Notes: a model not told the origin generated them from the sequence alone. A DNA stretch of 64,000 bases from JBHOQS01 sp042408875 (GCA_042408875.1 JBHOQS010000007.1:1-64000), one strand, 5' to 3'. Shown: positions 17,575 through 28,276, numbered from the stretch's first letter. Program-made: numbers and translations.

Positions 17575-17744
17575 GGGCGTGCGCCACCCCCTCAGCCACC
17601 CCTTCGCCCGGTCATGGGCGAAAGCTCAGTCCACTACCCCCAGGCGCGCCCAGACACGCGGGCACCCGACCTGCCGGCGGCACCAAGGCTAATGATACCA
17701 CAGCGCCGGTGCCGCGCATGCGAGCCGGCCAGCAGTCCTACCTC

Positions 17745-18152
17745 CTATGGGCCATTCTGTATGAACCATTCGTACCGTCCCCACGGCGTGAGACCGAGCA
17801 GGATGCCTACAGCAGCGGCGGACACGAGCGCAGCCGTAAGCTGTGCAATCACCAGGCGGCCATGCCTGCCAGCGAAGGGCCGTGCTGCCAGCGCGGCCAG
17901 CATGCCACACAGCCAGGCCGCCAATGGCAGGGCGACGAGCAGGGTACCCAGCGCGTCGCCAGAGAGGCCCCAGAGAGGATAGCCCTGGGCAAGCTGCGCG
18001 ACGATCGCGGCATCCAGCCCCAGCAGCGCGCCAGCAGCCAGGGAGAGCACTAGAAATGCCAGGCCGCGCAGCGCGCCTGGCCATGCCCAAACGCTATTCC
18101 GCCCCGGGTGGCCGTGTGGTACGGACTCTCGCGGAGGAGGCATGCCAGGCAC
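17745..18152 (-). CDS. Membrane protein, unknown
   Basis: 135 residues with three hydrophobic segments (about residues 28-50, 65-90 and 102-120). The N-terminal 25 residues are polar and Pro/Gly-rich, so a later start is possible. The gene starts 4 bp after the pyrE stop on the same strand, which argues that it is real and co-transcribed. I do not recognise the family. The following 170 bp to the cvpA-like gene show no gene. Confidence 0.6.
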   Translation of the reverse strand: MPGMPPPRESVPHGHPGRNSVWAWPGALRGLAFLVLSLAAGALLGLDAAIVAQLAQGYPLWGLSGDALGTLLVALPLAAWLCGMLAALAARPFAGRHGRLVIAQLTAALVSAAAVGILLGLTPWGRYEWFIQNGP

Positions 18153-18156
18153 AGGC

Positions 18157-18801
18157 TCATGCAGCGCGGTTTGCTGCGAGGTAAGCGATGCAGCGGTCGT
18201 ATTGCTCGCGGCTGATCAGCCCTTCGGCCAGATAGTGGTTGAGCATGACCGTCAGCCGGAGAATCGAGATCAGGTGGATGCCATGCCGCTTCAGCCGCTC
18301 GGCAGCGCCCTGCTCGCGATCTACCAGCACAATGGCATCCTTGACCACCAGACCAGCGGAGCGCAGGATCTCCGCCGTCTCGATGACGCTCCCGCCGGTG
18401 GTGATGAGATCATCGATAATGAGCACCGTCTGGCCCGGCGAGTAGCGACCCTCGATCACCGGGGTATCCCGTCCCGGCTCGGGGCGGCGGGCGTAGATCA
18501 TCGGCACGTTGGTATTGAGGGAGAACACCGTGGCCAGATGCAGACCGCCGTACGGAACGCCAGCCACGAGATCGAACGGTGCGCAGCGCGGATGGCGCAT
18601 CGCCTGGCCGGAGCGGGTTTCCTGCTCGATCAGGGCCGCCGCGCGGCGAAGCAACATCGGCTCGCTCACGAGCAACCGCGGGTTGATATAAATGGGGGAA
18701 TGGACCGTGCTACGGCCCAGGGTGAAGTCACCAAACTCCACTGCGCCCATGTGCCATAGCGCCTGGGCCAGCCACAGGTTGGTAATACTTGGGTCGAGCA
18801 T
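18157..18801 (-). CDS. pyrE: Orotate phosphoribosyltransferase
   Basis: A 214-residue type-I phosphoribosyltransferase with the PRPP motif TVLIIDDLITTGGSV near residues 128-142 and the OPRT-specific tail VLVDREQGAAERLKRHGI. It converts orotate and PRPP to OMP in pyrimidine synthesis. The gene lies 21 bp behind sigA with no other pyr gene in the window, so it is part of the housekeeping block rather than a pyr operon. Confidence 0.93.
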   Translation of the reverse strand: MLDPSITNLWLAQALWHMGAVEFGDFTLGRSTVHSPIYINPRLLVSEPMLLRRAAALIEQETRSGQAMRHPRCAPFDLVAGVPYGGLHLATVFSLNTNVPMIYARRPEPGRDTPVIEGRYSPGQTVLIIDDLITTGGSVIETAEILRSAGLVVKDAIVLVDREQGAAERLKRHGIHLISILRLTVMLNHYLAEGLISREQYDRCIAYLAANRAA

Positions 18802-18822
18802 ACCTGCGCTGTTACTCCGCCG

Positions 18823-20073
<1,251 letters not shown>

Positions 20074-20173
20074 CGGCGACCCCGTTGTCGCTCGCTTGAT
20101 GATAGTTCGCCTACCGAGATAGCCGCCGTCATGGCAGCACCAATCACCAAGGACGCACGGTGGCGCGCAGGCG

Positions 20174-22189
20174 CTATGGACGGCCGCGCACCAGGTCCCA
20201 CACGCGGCCGTGAAGCACAGTCCTCGTGCTTAACGCCAATTGTATACGCCGCAGGTCCGTTGTCAACGTTGCCACGTGCCGCGCCAGTGCGGCGAGCGAT
20301 GGCTCGTCACGCCCTGCGGCTTCGCCGCTGTGGTCACCTGCCTCACGTAAGAGCACATAGGCCTGTTCGAGCTGTTGCCGGACATTCCGCTCGCGAATGC
20401 GCAAGGCGCAACGCTCGACGTCCAGCGCCCGCTCCTCAACAGGCATCTCGGGCCGGACCGCAGCGTGATGCGCCAGGGTATTGAAGTGCTCGATGAGCAC
20501 CGTCGCCTCCTCGCTGTCGCTGCCGCCCAGCGCGGCACGCCACGCTACGGCGGGCACCGGTTCGCCATTCCTCTGCTGCGCCAGCTCGACCAGCCGCCGG
20601 TAGAGCTCGCGGTTCTCCTGCCGGGCGAAGTCCTCGACCGTCAGCACCTTCAACGCCGCCTCCTGCACCAGCGGTTCGGCAATGAGCTGTGCCAGCAGGT
20701 ATTCCTCAAGATGTTCTCCCTGATCAGGAGACCTGCCCGATACTGTGCTCGGGAGCGCGGCCGGCGCTGCGCCGGATGGCACCTCAGCAGGAGCGGAGGT
20801 CTCCGCGACGCGGCGGGATGGACGCCCCGCTGGCCGGTATTCGGCCAGCTTGCGCTGCACCGCCCCTTCTTCGACGCGCAGAGCCCGCGCCAGGGTCTGG
20901 ACATAATGTGCCCGCTGCACCGCGTCGGCCACCTCGTACAACACCGGCGCGAGCTGCTCCACCACGCGCGACTTCTCGCGCGGGTTAGAGAGATCGGCTG
21001 TGCGCAGCACCGCCTGCATGACGTACTCGACCAGCGGCAGCGCCTCCGCAATCGCACGCTGCCAAGCGGCTCGGTCATGGCGCACCAGTTCGTCAGGATC
21101 GACCCCAGGCGGCAGGATCGCCACGCGCAGGTCCGCCTTCAGCCGCCGTTCAAAACGGATCATCCCTCGCCAGTCAGGCACCGGCACCGCCGTGTAGTCG
21201 AACACCTGCCGCGCCACCTCAAGGCCCCGCAGCGTTGCTGCGTCGCCGGCGGTATCGGCATCCAACGCTAGCACCACCCGCTCGGTGAGGCGCTTGAGGA
21301 TTTCGAGCTGCCGCTCGGTCAGCGACGTGCCGAGCGAGGCCACGGCGTTGGTCACCCCGTGCTGATGCAGCAGCACCACATCCAGGTATCCCTCGACCAG
21401 GATGGCCTCGCGGGCGCGGCGGATGCTGTCGCGGGCGCGATCGATCCCATACAGCGACGCTCCCTTGTCGAAGAGCTCGGTCTGCGCGGTGTTCAGATAC
21501 TTCGGCTGCTGTGCGCGGTCTTCCAGGAGACGGCCGCCGAATCCGGTGAGCACGCCGCGTTCGTTGCGAATAGGGAACATAATGCGGCCGCGGAAGCGGT
21601 CGTAGACGCCACCGCGCTCGTTCTGCACCGCCAGGCCAGCCTCGACGGCCTGCTCGCTGGAGTAGCCATGGTGCGCCAGATAGCGCAGGAGGGTGTCCCA
21701 GCGGTCCGGCGCATAGCCGAGCTGAAAGGCGCGCACCATCTCCTCAGCCACACCGCGGCCGGCCAAGTAGCGTCGTGCCGCCTCAGCCTCGTCCGAGCGG
21801 CCTTCCAGAAGCTCACGGTGGAAGCAGGCGGCGGCCAGCTCGTTCATCTCTGCCAGCACGCGCAGGCGCTTCTCCTGCTCGCTTTCACCTGAGGCCAGTC
21901 GCAGCGATACCCCGGCGCGCCGGGCCAGGAGCTCCAATGCGCCGCGGAAGTCCAGGTTCTCCTTCAGCATGATGAAGGAGAAGACATCGCCGCCTTTGCC
22001 ACAGCCAAAGCAATGCCACGTGCCTTTCTCAGGGAAGACGATGAACGAGGGCGTCTTTTCCTGGTGGAAGGGACACAGCCCCTTCAAGTAGCGCCCACTC
22101 TTCCTGAGCTGGACGTACTCTGACACCACGTCTGTGAGGTCCAGACGTGCCTTGATCTCGTCGATGGGACTGGCGCTACTGCCCGGCAC
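20174..22189 (-). CDS. dnaG: DNA primase
   Basis: A 671-residue primase, somewhat longer than usual. The CHC2 zinc finger is Cys39, His42, Cys60, Cys63 (CPFH...HCFGCG). The TOPRIM domain carries VEGYLDVVLLHQHG and ALDADTAGDAA. A low-complexity linker (about residues 460-490) precedes the C-terminal DnaB-binding helical domain. It makes RNA primers at the replication fork. The GTG start touches the dgt stop directly, so the two are translationally coupled; sigA follows. Confidence 0.96.
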   Translation of the reverse strand: MPGSSASPIDEIKARLDLTDVVSEYVQLRKSGRYLKGLCPFHQEKTPSFIVFPEKGTWHCFGCGKGGDVFSFIMLKENLDFRGALELLARRAGVSLRLASGESEQEKRLRVLAEMNELAAACFHRELLEGRSDEAEAARRYLAGRGVAEEMVRAFQLGYAPDRWDTLLRYLAHHGYSSEQAVEAGLAVQNERGGVYDRFRGRIMFPIRNERGVLTGFGGRLLEDRAQQPKYLNTAQTELFDKGASLYGIDRARDSIRRAREAILVEGYLDVVLLHQHGVTNAVASLGTSLTERQLEILKRLTERVVLALDADTAGDAATLRGLEVARQVFDYTAVPVPDWRGMIRFERRLKADLRVAILPPGVDPDELVRHDRAAWQRAIAEALPLVEYVMQAVLRTADLSNPREKSRVVEQLAPVLYEVADAVQRAHYVQTLARALRVEEGAVQRKLAEYRPAGRPSRRVAETSAPAEVPSGAAPAALPSTVSGRSPDQGEHLEEYLLAQLIAEPLVQEAALKVLTVEDFARQENRELYRRLVELAQQRNGEPVPAVAWRAALGGSDSEEATVLIEHFNTLAHHAAVRPEMPVEERALDVERCALRIRERNVRQQLEQAYVLLREAGDHSGEAAGRDEPSLAALARHVATLTTDLRRIQLALSTRTVLHGRVWDLVRGRP

Positions 22190-23380
22190 TTAGAGTCGCA
22201 CTCCCACCACGACGTAGCTCTGCGGAACGTAAATCCGGTTGAAAATCTCGATGGCGTATCGCTCCGTTAGCCCAGCGATGTAGTCACATACGATACGCGG
22301 CACATCATCACCGGCCTCACGGCGCGCCCGATAAAAGTCCTCGGGAAGCTGATCCGGATGCTTGACGAAATACGTATAGAGCGTCTCGATCAGCCGCCGC
22401 GCACGCTGCTCCTCGCGTTTTGCATCTGAACCGAGATACACTCGCTCGAACATAAAGTCGCGCAGCTTGTTAGTCAGTTCGAGCACGCGAGGGCTCATGC
22501 GGATCTCGGGCACGCCCCAGGAAGATTCCACCACGTCCAGCACCATGGTGTTAATACGTTCCCGCCTGCCGGTGCCGAGCTCCTGCCTGATCTCCAGCGG
22601 GATGTCCTCTTCTTTGATGATCCCGGCGCGCTCCGCGTCGTCGATGTCGTGATTGAGGTAAGCGATCACATCGGCGTAGCGCACCACCTCGCCTTCCAGC
22701 GTGCCGGCCCTGGAGGGCAGGCCGCGGTAATGGGCGGTGATCCCCTCCCGGGGCTTGGAGTGCGAGATGATCCCGTTGCGCACTTCCCAGGTGAGGTTCA
22801 GGCCGCGGTTCTCCTCCAGCACGTCCACCACGCGCAGGCTCTGCTCGGCATGGCGGAACCCACCAGGGTGCAACTCGTTCAGCACCTCCTCACCGGCGTG
22901 GCCGAAGGGTGTGTGGCCAAGGTCATGCCCCATGGCGATCGCCTCAGTGAGGTCCTCGTTCAGGTTGAGCGCGCGAGCGATCGTGCGCGCCACCTGGCTC
23001 ACCTGAAGCACATGGGTCAGGCGGGTGATGTAGTGGTCACCGGGCGGCGCAATGAAGACCTGGGTCTTGTCCTTGAGGCGGCGGAAGGCCTTGGAATGGA
23101 CGATACGGTCGCGATCGCGTTGGAAGCACGTGCGTACCGGCGACTCCGGCTCGGGGACCCGGCGGCCCCGCGAGTACGCGGCCTTGGCCGCGTAGGGAGA
23201 GAGCAACTCGATCTCGCGCTGCTCCAGCCGTTCGCGCACGGTCAGGGCGTGCCGGATCGTCGCGCGCTCGGGCTGGGCCGGCGCACGCTCAGGCGTCTCG
23301 GGCATCGGTGCTTCTGCACCAGAGGCCCCGGCAGCGGTCCCTTCCGGGGCCGTGTGTGGCGCGCCCTTGCGCCGTGGCAT
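22190..23380 (-). CDS. dgt: dGTP triphosphohydrolase-like HD protein
   Basis: HD-superfamily dNTPase with the metal motif TEAIAMGHDLGHTPFGHAGE near residues 130-150 and the family opening SPVRTCFQRDRDRIVHSKAFRRL. It hydrolyses dGTP or other dNTPs to the nucleoside and triphosphate and so tunes dNTP pools. I place the start at ATG 23380, because AGAGGGG lies 6 nt before it; the upstream in-frame TTG at 23398 has no such site. The gene abuts dnaG, an arrangement also known in Actinobacteria. The N-terminal 45 residues are low-complexity. Confidence 0.9.
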   Translation of the reverse strand: MPRRKGAPHTAPEGTAAGASGAEAPMPETPERAPAQPERATIRHALTVRERLEQREIELLSPYAAKAAYSRGRRVPEPESPVRTCFQRDRDRIVHSKAFRRLKDKTQVFIAPPGDHYITRLTHVLQVSQVARTIARALNLNEDLTEAIAMGHDLGHTPFGHAGEEVLNELHPGGFRHAEQSLRVVDVLEENRGLNLTWEVRNGIISHSKPREGITAHYRGLPSRAGTLEGEVVRYADVIAYLNHDIDDAERAGIIKEEDIPLEIRQELGTGRRERINTMVLDVVESSWGVPEIRMSPRVLELTNKLRDFMFERVYLGSDAKREEQRARRLIETLYTYFVKHPDQLPEDFYRARREAGDDVPRIVCDYIAGLTERYAIEIFNRIYVPQSYVVVGVRL

Positions 23381-23414
23381 AGGAACCCCTCTTAACAATT
23401 ATTACGATTGCTAT

Positions 23415-23460
23415 TGCCTTACCACTGCCTTATTAATTATTGCCTTATTTTAAGGCCTTA
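23415..23460. repeat. TGCCTTA short repeats in the AT-rich leader of dgt
   Basis: TGCCTTA occurs at 23415, 23426 and 23441, with GGCCTTA at 23454, inside an AT-rich stretch that contrasts with the GC-rich genes. It lies 35-80 bp upstream of the dgt start and is one of several leader repeats in this window. Confidence 0.6.
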
Positions 23461-23474
23461 TTATTGCGCTAGGA

Positions 23475-23504
23475 TCCTACGCTAGGACTCGTCCTAGCGT
23501 AGGA
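23475..23504. terminator. 14-bp inverted repeat between ppdK and dgt, possible terminator
   Basis: The arms TCCTACGCTAGGAC (23475-23488) and GTCCTAGCGTAGGA (23491-23504) are perfect reverse complements with a 2-nt spacer. It follows the ppdK stop on the minus strand. There is no strong T-run, so termination is uncertain and it may be an operator or cruciform for the dgt promoter region. The word CTAGGA recurs three times nearby. The remaining gap to ppdK is AT-rich and empty. Confidence 0.5.
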
Positions 23505-23618
23505 CGAGTAGGGCGAGCGGGCTCGGCGCCTCCACCCCTGGCATCGAGTACGCCGAGCCACGCCAGCGTCATAGTGCCATCAAGCCTATTTATTTATCAG
23601 CTTAATATTTTATATTAT

Positions 23619-26336
23619 TTATTTATCTCGCTCTACGTGCGCCAAGGCCGCCTGAGCGGCAGCCAGGCGCGCCACCGGGACGCGATACGGTGAGCAGCTC
23701 ACATAGTTTAGGCCGGCGAGGTGGCAGAACTCGATCGACGAGGGATCGCCGCCGTGCTCACCGCAGATGCCCACCTCCAGATTCGGCCGCGTGGCGCGTC
23801 CCAGCTCGACACCCATGCGGATCAGCTTGCCCACGCCGTCGCGGTCGAGCTCCTGGAACGGGTTCGCCGGCAGGATCTTCTCCTCGACGTAGCGCAGCAG
23901 GAACTTCCCCTCGGCGTCGTCGCGGGAGTAACCAAAGGTGGTCTGCGTCAGATCGTTCGTGCCGTAGGAGAAGAACTCGGCCTCGGTGGCGATCTGGTCG
24001 GCCACCAGCGCCGCCCGTGGCACCTCGATCATCGTGCCGAACTTATAGGGCACCATCATGCCGGCCTGCTGCTGTACCTCGGCCGCCACTTTTTCAAGTT
24101 GCGGCTTGATCCGCTTGAGCTCATTGACATGCCCGACCAGCGGGATCATGATCTCCGGCTGGACCGGCACACCCTCCTTGACGAGCTCAACCGCGGCCTC
24201 GAGGATAGCCCGGACCTGCATCTCATAGATACCGGGGAACATGATGCCCAGGCGGCAGCCGCGCAGGCCCAGCATGGGGTTAGCCTCACGCATCGCCGCC
24301 ACCTGGCGCAGCAGGTGCTCCTTCTCCGCGAGCTCCTGCTCGAGCTCCGGCCCGCGGTGCCCCAGCTCCTTGCGCGTGCGCAGCGTGGTGACCTCGACCA
24401 GCAACTCCTCGTAGCTCGGCAGGAACTCGTGCAGCGGTGGATCAAGCAGCCGGATGATCACCGGCCGCCCGGCCATCACGCGGAAGATCCCTTTGAAGTC
24501 TTCCTTCTGAATAGGCAAGAGCTTCTCCAGGGCCGCCTGCCGCTCGCTGTCAGAAGAGGCCAGGATCATCTGCCGGACAATCGGCAGGCGATCCTCCTCG
24601 AAGAACATATGCTCGGTGCGGCACAGCCCGATCCCCTCGGCCCCGAACTCCACCGCCTTGGCAGCGTCTCGGGGATAGTCCGCGTTAGCCCATACTCCCA
24701 GCTTGCGCACCTCATCCGCCCAGGCCAGCAGCTGGCGCAGCTCCGGGCTCATCTCCGGCTCGATCAGCGGCACCTCCCCCAGGATGACCTCCCCCGTGGA
24801 GCCGTTGATCGTGATAACATCGCCTTCCGTGACGGTCACCCCATCGACTGTGAACCGGCGGCGTTCAAGGTCAATCTTAATCTGTTCGGCCCCGGCCACG
24901 CACGGCTTCCCCAGCCCGCGGGCGACCACAGCGGCGTGGCTGGTGGCGCCGCCACGGGCGGTCAGAATACCCTGCGCCCAGATCATGCCGTGCACGTCAT
25001 CCGGCGACGTCTCCGGACGCACCAGAATCACCCGCTCGCCAGCGCGCCCGAGCTCCTCGGCGCGGTCGGCATCGAACACCACCTTGCCGGTAGCTGCCCC
25101 TGGCGATGCATTCAGCCCGCGGGCGACCACCTGCACCCGCGCGTTCGGGTCGATGCGCCGGTGCAGGAGCTGGTCCACCTGGCGCGGCTCGACGCGTTGC
25201 AGAGCCATCTCTTTCGTAATGATGCCCTCGTTCACCATGTCGACCGCGATCTTCACTGCGGCCTGGGCCGAGCGCTTGCCGGCGCGGGTCTGTAGCATGT
25301 ACAGCCGCCCGCGCTCGATGGTGAACTCCAGGTCCTGCATGTCCTTGTAGTGCCGCTCCAGCCGCTCGGCGATCTGGCGGAACTGCTCGTAGACCTCCGG
25401 CAGCTCCTCCTTCAAGCGCGAGATCGGCTGCGGCGTGCGGATGCCGGCCACGACATCCTCGCCCTGGGCGTTCAAGAGATACTCGCCGTATAGCTCCTTC
25501 TCACCAGTGAGCGGGTTACGCGTGAACGCCACCCCGGTGCCGGAGTCGTTGCCCATGTTCCCGAAGACCATGGCCTGCACGTTTACCGCCGTGCCTAGGT
25601 CATGCGGGATCTTCTCGTGCTCGCGGTAGGCCACGGCGCGCTCGCCAAACCACGACTGGAACACCGCCTCGATGGCCAGGCGAAGCTGCTCGTAGACATC
25701 GGTGGGGAACTCACGGCCGGTGCGCTCCCGCACGAGCGCCTTGAACCGCTCGGCGATCTGCTTCAGGTCCTCAGCGGTCAGCTCGGTGTCGAGCTTATTG
25801 GGCGTGCGCTCTTTGAACTCATCCAAGATCTGCTCGAACTCTTCGCCCGGAACCCCTAAGACAATGCGGCCGAACATCTGAATGAAGCGCCGCCAGGCGT
25901 CGTAGGCGAAGCGCTCGTTGCCGGTAGCCTTGATCAGGCCCTGGAGTGTCTGTTCATTCAGGCCGAGGTTGAGTACCGTGTCCATCATCCCCGGCATGGA
26001 GAACTTGGCGCCGGAGCGTACGGACACGAGCAAGGGGTTCTCTGGGTCGCCGAACTTCTTCCCGGTCTGTTGCTCGATGTACCGCAGCGCCTCGAGCACC
26101 TGTTCCCAAAGACCCTCAGGGAACTGGCGGTTGTTCGCGTAATAGGCGTTGCAGGCCTCGGTGGTGATCGTAAAGCCCGGCGGGACCGGCAGCCCAGCGT
26201 TGGCCATCTCGGCCAGGCCGGCGCCCTTGCCGCCGAGCAGGTCACGCATGGAGGCGTTGCCTTCATGGAAGAGGTACACCCACTTCTTGCGCGTGGGCGC
26301 CTGTGGCGCCGTCTGGGCGCCTGCCGTCGATACCAT
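23619..26336 (-). CDS. ppdK: Pyruvate, phosphate dikinase
   Basis: A 905-residue PPDK. The N-terminal ATP-grasp begins KKWVYLFHEGNASMRDLLGG. The swivelling His domain carries GGATSHAAVVARGLGKP near residue 465, whose His is phosphorylated. The C-terminal PEP/pyruvate TIM barrel includes FFSYGTNDLTQTTFGYSRDD and GICGEHGGDP. It interconverts pyruvate + ATP + Pi and PEP + AMP + PPi. The gene stands alone. The N-terminal 16 residues (Ala/Thr/Pro-rich) are not part of the domain, so a later start is possible; AGAGGAGGA lies about 13 nt upstream of the chosen ATG. Confidence 0.95.
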   Translation of the reverse strand: MVSTAGAQTAPQAPTRKKWVYLFHEGNASMRDLLGGKGAGLAEMANAGLPVPPGFTITTEACNAYYANNRQFPEGLWEQVLEALRYIEQQTGKKFGDPENPLLVSVRSGAKFSMPGMMDTVLNLGLNEQTLQGLIKATGNERFAYDAWRRFIQMFGRIVLGVPGEEFEQILDEFKERTPNKLDTELTAEDLKQIAERFKALVRERTGREFPTDVYEQLRLAIEAVFQSWFGERAVAYREHEKIPHDLGTAVNVQAMVFGNMGNDSGTGVAFTRNPLTGEKELYGEYLLNAQGEDVVAGIRTPQPISRLKEELPEVYEQFRQIAERLERHYKDMQDLEFTIERGRLYMLQTRAGKRSAQAAVKIAVDMVNEGIITKEMALQRVEPRQVDQLLHRRIDPNARVQVVARGLNASPGAATGKVVFDADRAEELGRAGERVILVRPETSPDDVHGMIWAQGILTARGGATSHAAVVARGLGKPCVAGAEQIKIDLERRRFTVDGVTVTEGDVITINGSTGEVILGEVPLIEPEMSPELRQLLAWADEVRKLGVWANADYPRDAAKAVEFGAEGIGLCRTEHMFFEEDRLPIVRQMILASSDSERQAALEKLLPIQKEDFKGIFRVMAGRPVIIRLLDPPLHEFLPSYEELLVEVTTLRTRKELGHRGPELEQELAEKEHLLRQVAAMREANPMLGLRGCRLGIMFPGIYEMQVRAILEAAVELVKEGVPVQPEIMIPLVGHVNELKRIKPQLEKVAAEVQQQAGMMVPYKFGTMIEVPRAALVADQIATEAEFFSYGTNDLTQTTFGYSRDDAEGKFLLRYVEEKILPANPFQELDRDGVGKLIRMGVELGRATRPNLEVGICGEHGGDPSSIEFCHLAGLNYVSCSPYRVPVARLAAAQAALAHVERDK

Positions 26337-26487
26337 GGAGCCCTGGATCCTCCTCTACAGCGTCCATTCTCAGCCGCCCCGGGGGCGGGGCCGTGTGCAG
26401 AAGCGCGGCCGGTCCGGCGGGAGCGCGGGCACGGCTCACCGCGACGGCCGGCGTGGCAGTGACAAGACCAGCGCACAAATCTACGCC

Positions 26488-26517
26488 ATTATAGCCCAGC
26501 GTCGCGGAGCGGCGCAA
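26488..26517 (-). promoter_or_regulatory. Candidate ppdK promoter
   Basis: On the minus strand TTGCGC (26517-26512) and a perfect TATAAT (26493-26488) are separated by 18 bp. The predicted start leaves a leader of about 145 nt before ppdK. The -35 element is weak. Confidence 0.45.
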
Positions 26518-26664
26518 ACGAATTCCGGCGGGCGTGATAGAGCTTCGCAGGATGCCACCCTAGGCGCTCCGGGTGTATCGCGCGGCCGTGCTATACTGCT
26601 GGCTGTGGCACAGTACTGCCACGAGTGCTGCGTCCTGCGAGCTATTCCGAAGCATTACGCGTCA

Positions 26665-26760
26665 GTAAAGTATAAAGTATGTAAAATGTAAAATGTAAAT
26701 CATAAAGTATAAAGAGGTTTACTAAAAGCATTTACTAGAATGCTCTACTTGAATACTCTA
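26665..26760 (+). repeat. AT-rich short repeats upstream of the MBL hydrolase gene
   Basis: Within an AT-rich island, AAAGTATAAAGTAT is followed by three ATGTAAA-like units and a second ATAAAGTATAAAG. CTCTACT occurs twice at 26743-26762. The block ends about 40 bp before the start codon at 26803. The rest of the gap 26337-26664 holds the ppdK promoter but no gene. Confidence 0.7.
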
Positions 26761-26802
26761 CTGAGAGAGCAGGGGAGTAAGAACATACAGGAGGGATAAG
26801 CC

Positions 26803-27534
26803 ATGTCTGCCGCGATGCAGCCACTCTCGGTGACCTGGCTCGGCCACGGCACGTTCTACCTCGTCTCGCCAGGGGGGAAGCGCATCCTGATCGATCCCTT
26901 CCTCGCCGATAATCCCGCCTGTCCCGCCGATCGCAAGCGGCCTGAGCAGCTGGGTGGGGTGGATCTGGTGCTCGTCACCCATGGTCACTTCGATCATGTG
27001 GGCGACCTGCTGACGGTGGCTCAGGCACTGCGGCCGCAGATCGTCGCGAACTTCGAGATCTGCACCTGGTTGGAGCGGCAAGGCGCAGCGAACACGCGCG
27101 CGATGAACAAGGGCGGGACGCAAGTCATCGACGGAATTGCCATCACGATGGTGCACGCGGTCCACTCAAGCAGCATCGTGAGCGACGGGGACATCTTCGA
27201 CGGTGGGGAGCCGTGCGGCTACGTGCTGCGCTTTGAGAATGGCTTCACGCTCTACCATGCCGGTGATACCGATATCTTCAGCGATATGCGCCTGATCGGC
27301 GAGCTCTACCGGCCCGACCTGGCCCACCTGCCCATCGGGGACCTCTTCACTATGTCGCCGCGCCAGGCTGCACATGCCATTCGTCTCCTGGGAGTGCGGC
27401 GTATCATCCCGATGCACTATGGCACCTGGCCCCCACTGACTGGCACGCCGGCGCAGCTCCGTGAGCAGGCGCGCGACATAGAGGGACTGGAGGTAATCGA
27501 GCTCAAGCCCGGCGAGACCTGGCGGGCTGGCTAG
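26803..27534 (+). CDS. Metal-dependent hydrolase, UPF0173 / MBL fold
   Basis: A 243-residue metallo-beta-lactamase-fold protein of the UPF0173 group. The opening TWLGHGTFYLVSPGGKRILID and the metal motif THGHFDHVGD (HxHxDH) near residues 60-69 bind two metal ions. Further ligands lie in LYHAGDTDIF and PMHYGTWP. The natural substrate of this group is unknown. AGGAGGG sits 8 nt before the ATG. The gene ends tail to tail with the receiver fragment on the other strand, 1 bp apart. Confidence 0.9.
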   Translation: MSAAMQPLSVTWLGHGTFYLVSPGGKRILIDPFLADNPACPADRKRPEQLGGVDLVLVTHGHFDHVGDLLTVAQALRPQIVANFEICTWLERQGAANTRAMNKGGTQVIDGIAITMVHAVHSSSIVSDGDIFDGGEPCGYVLRFENGFTLYHAGDTDIFSDMRLIGELYRPDLAHLPIGDLFTMSPRQAAHAIRLLGVRRIIPMHYGTWPPLTGTPAQLREQARDIEGLEVIELKPGETWRAG

Positions 27535-27535
27535 C

Positions 27536-28111
27536 CTAGACTACTGGGCGCACCGCTCGGTGACCGGCAGGCTCCCTGGCAGAGCCTGTTACTTGGCCCT
27601 TCCCCTGGCCTTTCGCTCGAGCAGTGAGGACCTCCGCCACGCTACGGCGGAGATCGGCAGCACGCACCGGCTTGGCCAGGATGAGATCGAGACCCGCCTC
27701 GACACGCTCGCGCTCAGAGATCTCGGCGGCCCATCCGCTCAGCAGGCCCACCAGGATGCGGAGAGCACGCCGCTTGACTAGGCGTGTCAACTCTAACCCG
27801 TTCATCTCCGGCATGCCGAGATCGGTGAGCACCAGGTCCACTGGGGTATGCTCGGCGCTGCTCTCCAGCGCAGCGAGTGCTTCGGCAGCCGACATGCATA
27901 GGCCGCCTGGGGCCTGGGCCTCCGCCGCACGGCGCTGAGGGGCTGGCGAACGTTGAGCGACCAGTTCCGGAACGGGAGGAAACGTTGAGGCAGCTAGAGG
28001 GGCTTCGTGCATCGCACTGGCTGGCACTGTCTGCGGCTTTTTCTTCCGGTGCTTTACTACGCCTCGGGCTGCGCAGGGCGCCCGCGCAGGCAGTGTCGTC
28101 GATTGCGCCAC
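27536..28111 (-). CDS. Receiver-domain fragment of a response regulator
   Basis: Residues 70-170 match the C-terminal two thirds of a CheY-like receiver: the phosphorylation site in VLTDLGMPEMNGLEL, the switch serine in LLSGWA, and the conserved lysine in LILAKP. The N-terminal beta strand with its acidic pair, needed for magnesium, is missing; the 65 residues in its place are Ala/Pro-rich and unlike any receiver. No output domain is present. It is probably a truncated or decayed gene, or a pseudo-receiver unable to be phosphorylated. Confidence 0.5.
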   Translation of the reverse strand: MAQSTTLPARAPCAARGVVKHRKKKPQTVPASAMHEAPLAASTFPPVPELVAQRSPAPQRRAAEAQAPGGLCMSAAEALAALESSAEHTPVDLVLTDLGMPEMNGLELTRLVKRRALRILVGLLSGWAAEISERERVEAGLDLILAKPVRAADLRRSVAEVLTARAKGQGKGQVTGSAREPAGHRAVRPVV

Positions 28112-28246
28112 TGCTTTCCGCCAGGCTACAATACGCCCGGAGTCCTCTGGCGCGCGAGCATCTGATCACGGCTGCGTCTGAGAGCGTACCTGTCGTCTCG
28201 ATCAGTCCGGTGCCATACGCGGGAGGAGATTCTAGAGAGTAAAGAG

Positions 28247-28276
28247 TAAGTAGAGTAACAATAAGTAGAGTAACAA
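28247..28276 (+). repeat. Perfect 15-bp tandem duplication in the gcvT leader
   Basis: TAAGTAGAGTAACAA occurs twice without gap (28247-28261, 28262-28276), inside a longer stretch of AGTAA-like words (28236-28284). The second copy ends 14 bp before the start codon at 28291. No gene lies between the receiver fragment and gcvT. Confidence 0.9.

Noticed and set aside
23721..25295. A 524-codon open frame on the plus strand
   Set aside because: It is antisense to ppdK, whose catalytic motifs are intact; composition is typical of a shadow frame.
27877..28242. A 121-codon plus-strand frame opposite the receiver fragment
   Set aside because: No motif, no ribosome-binding site, and it overlaps a recognisable receiver on the other strand.
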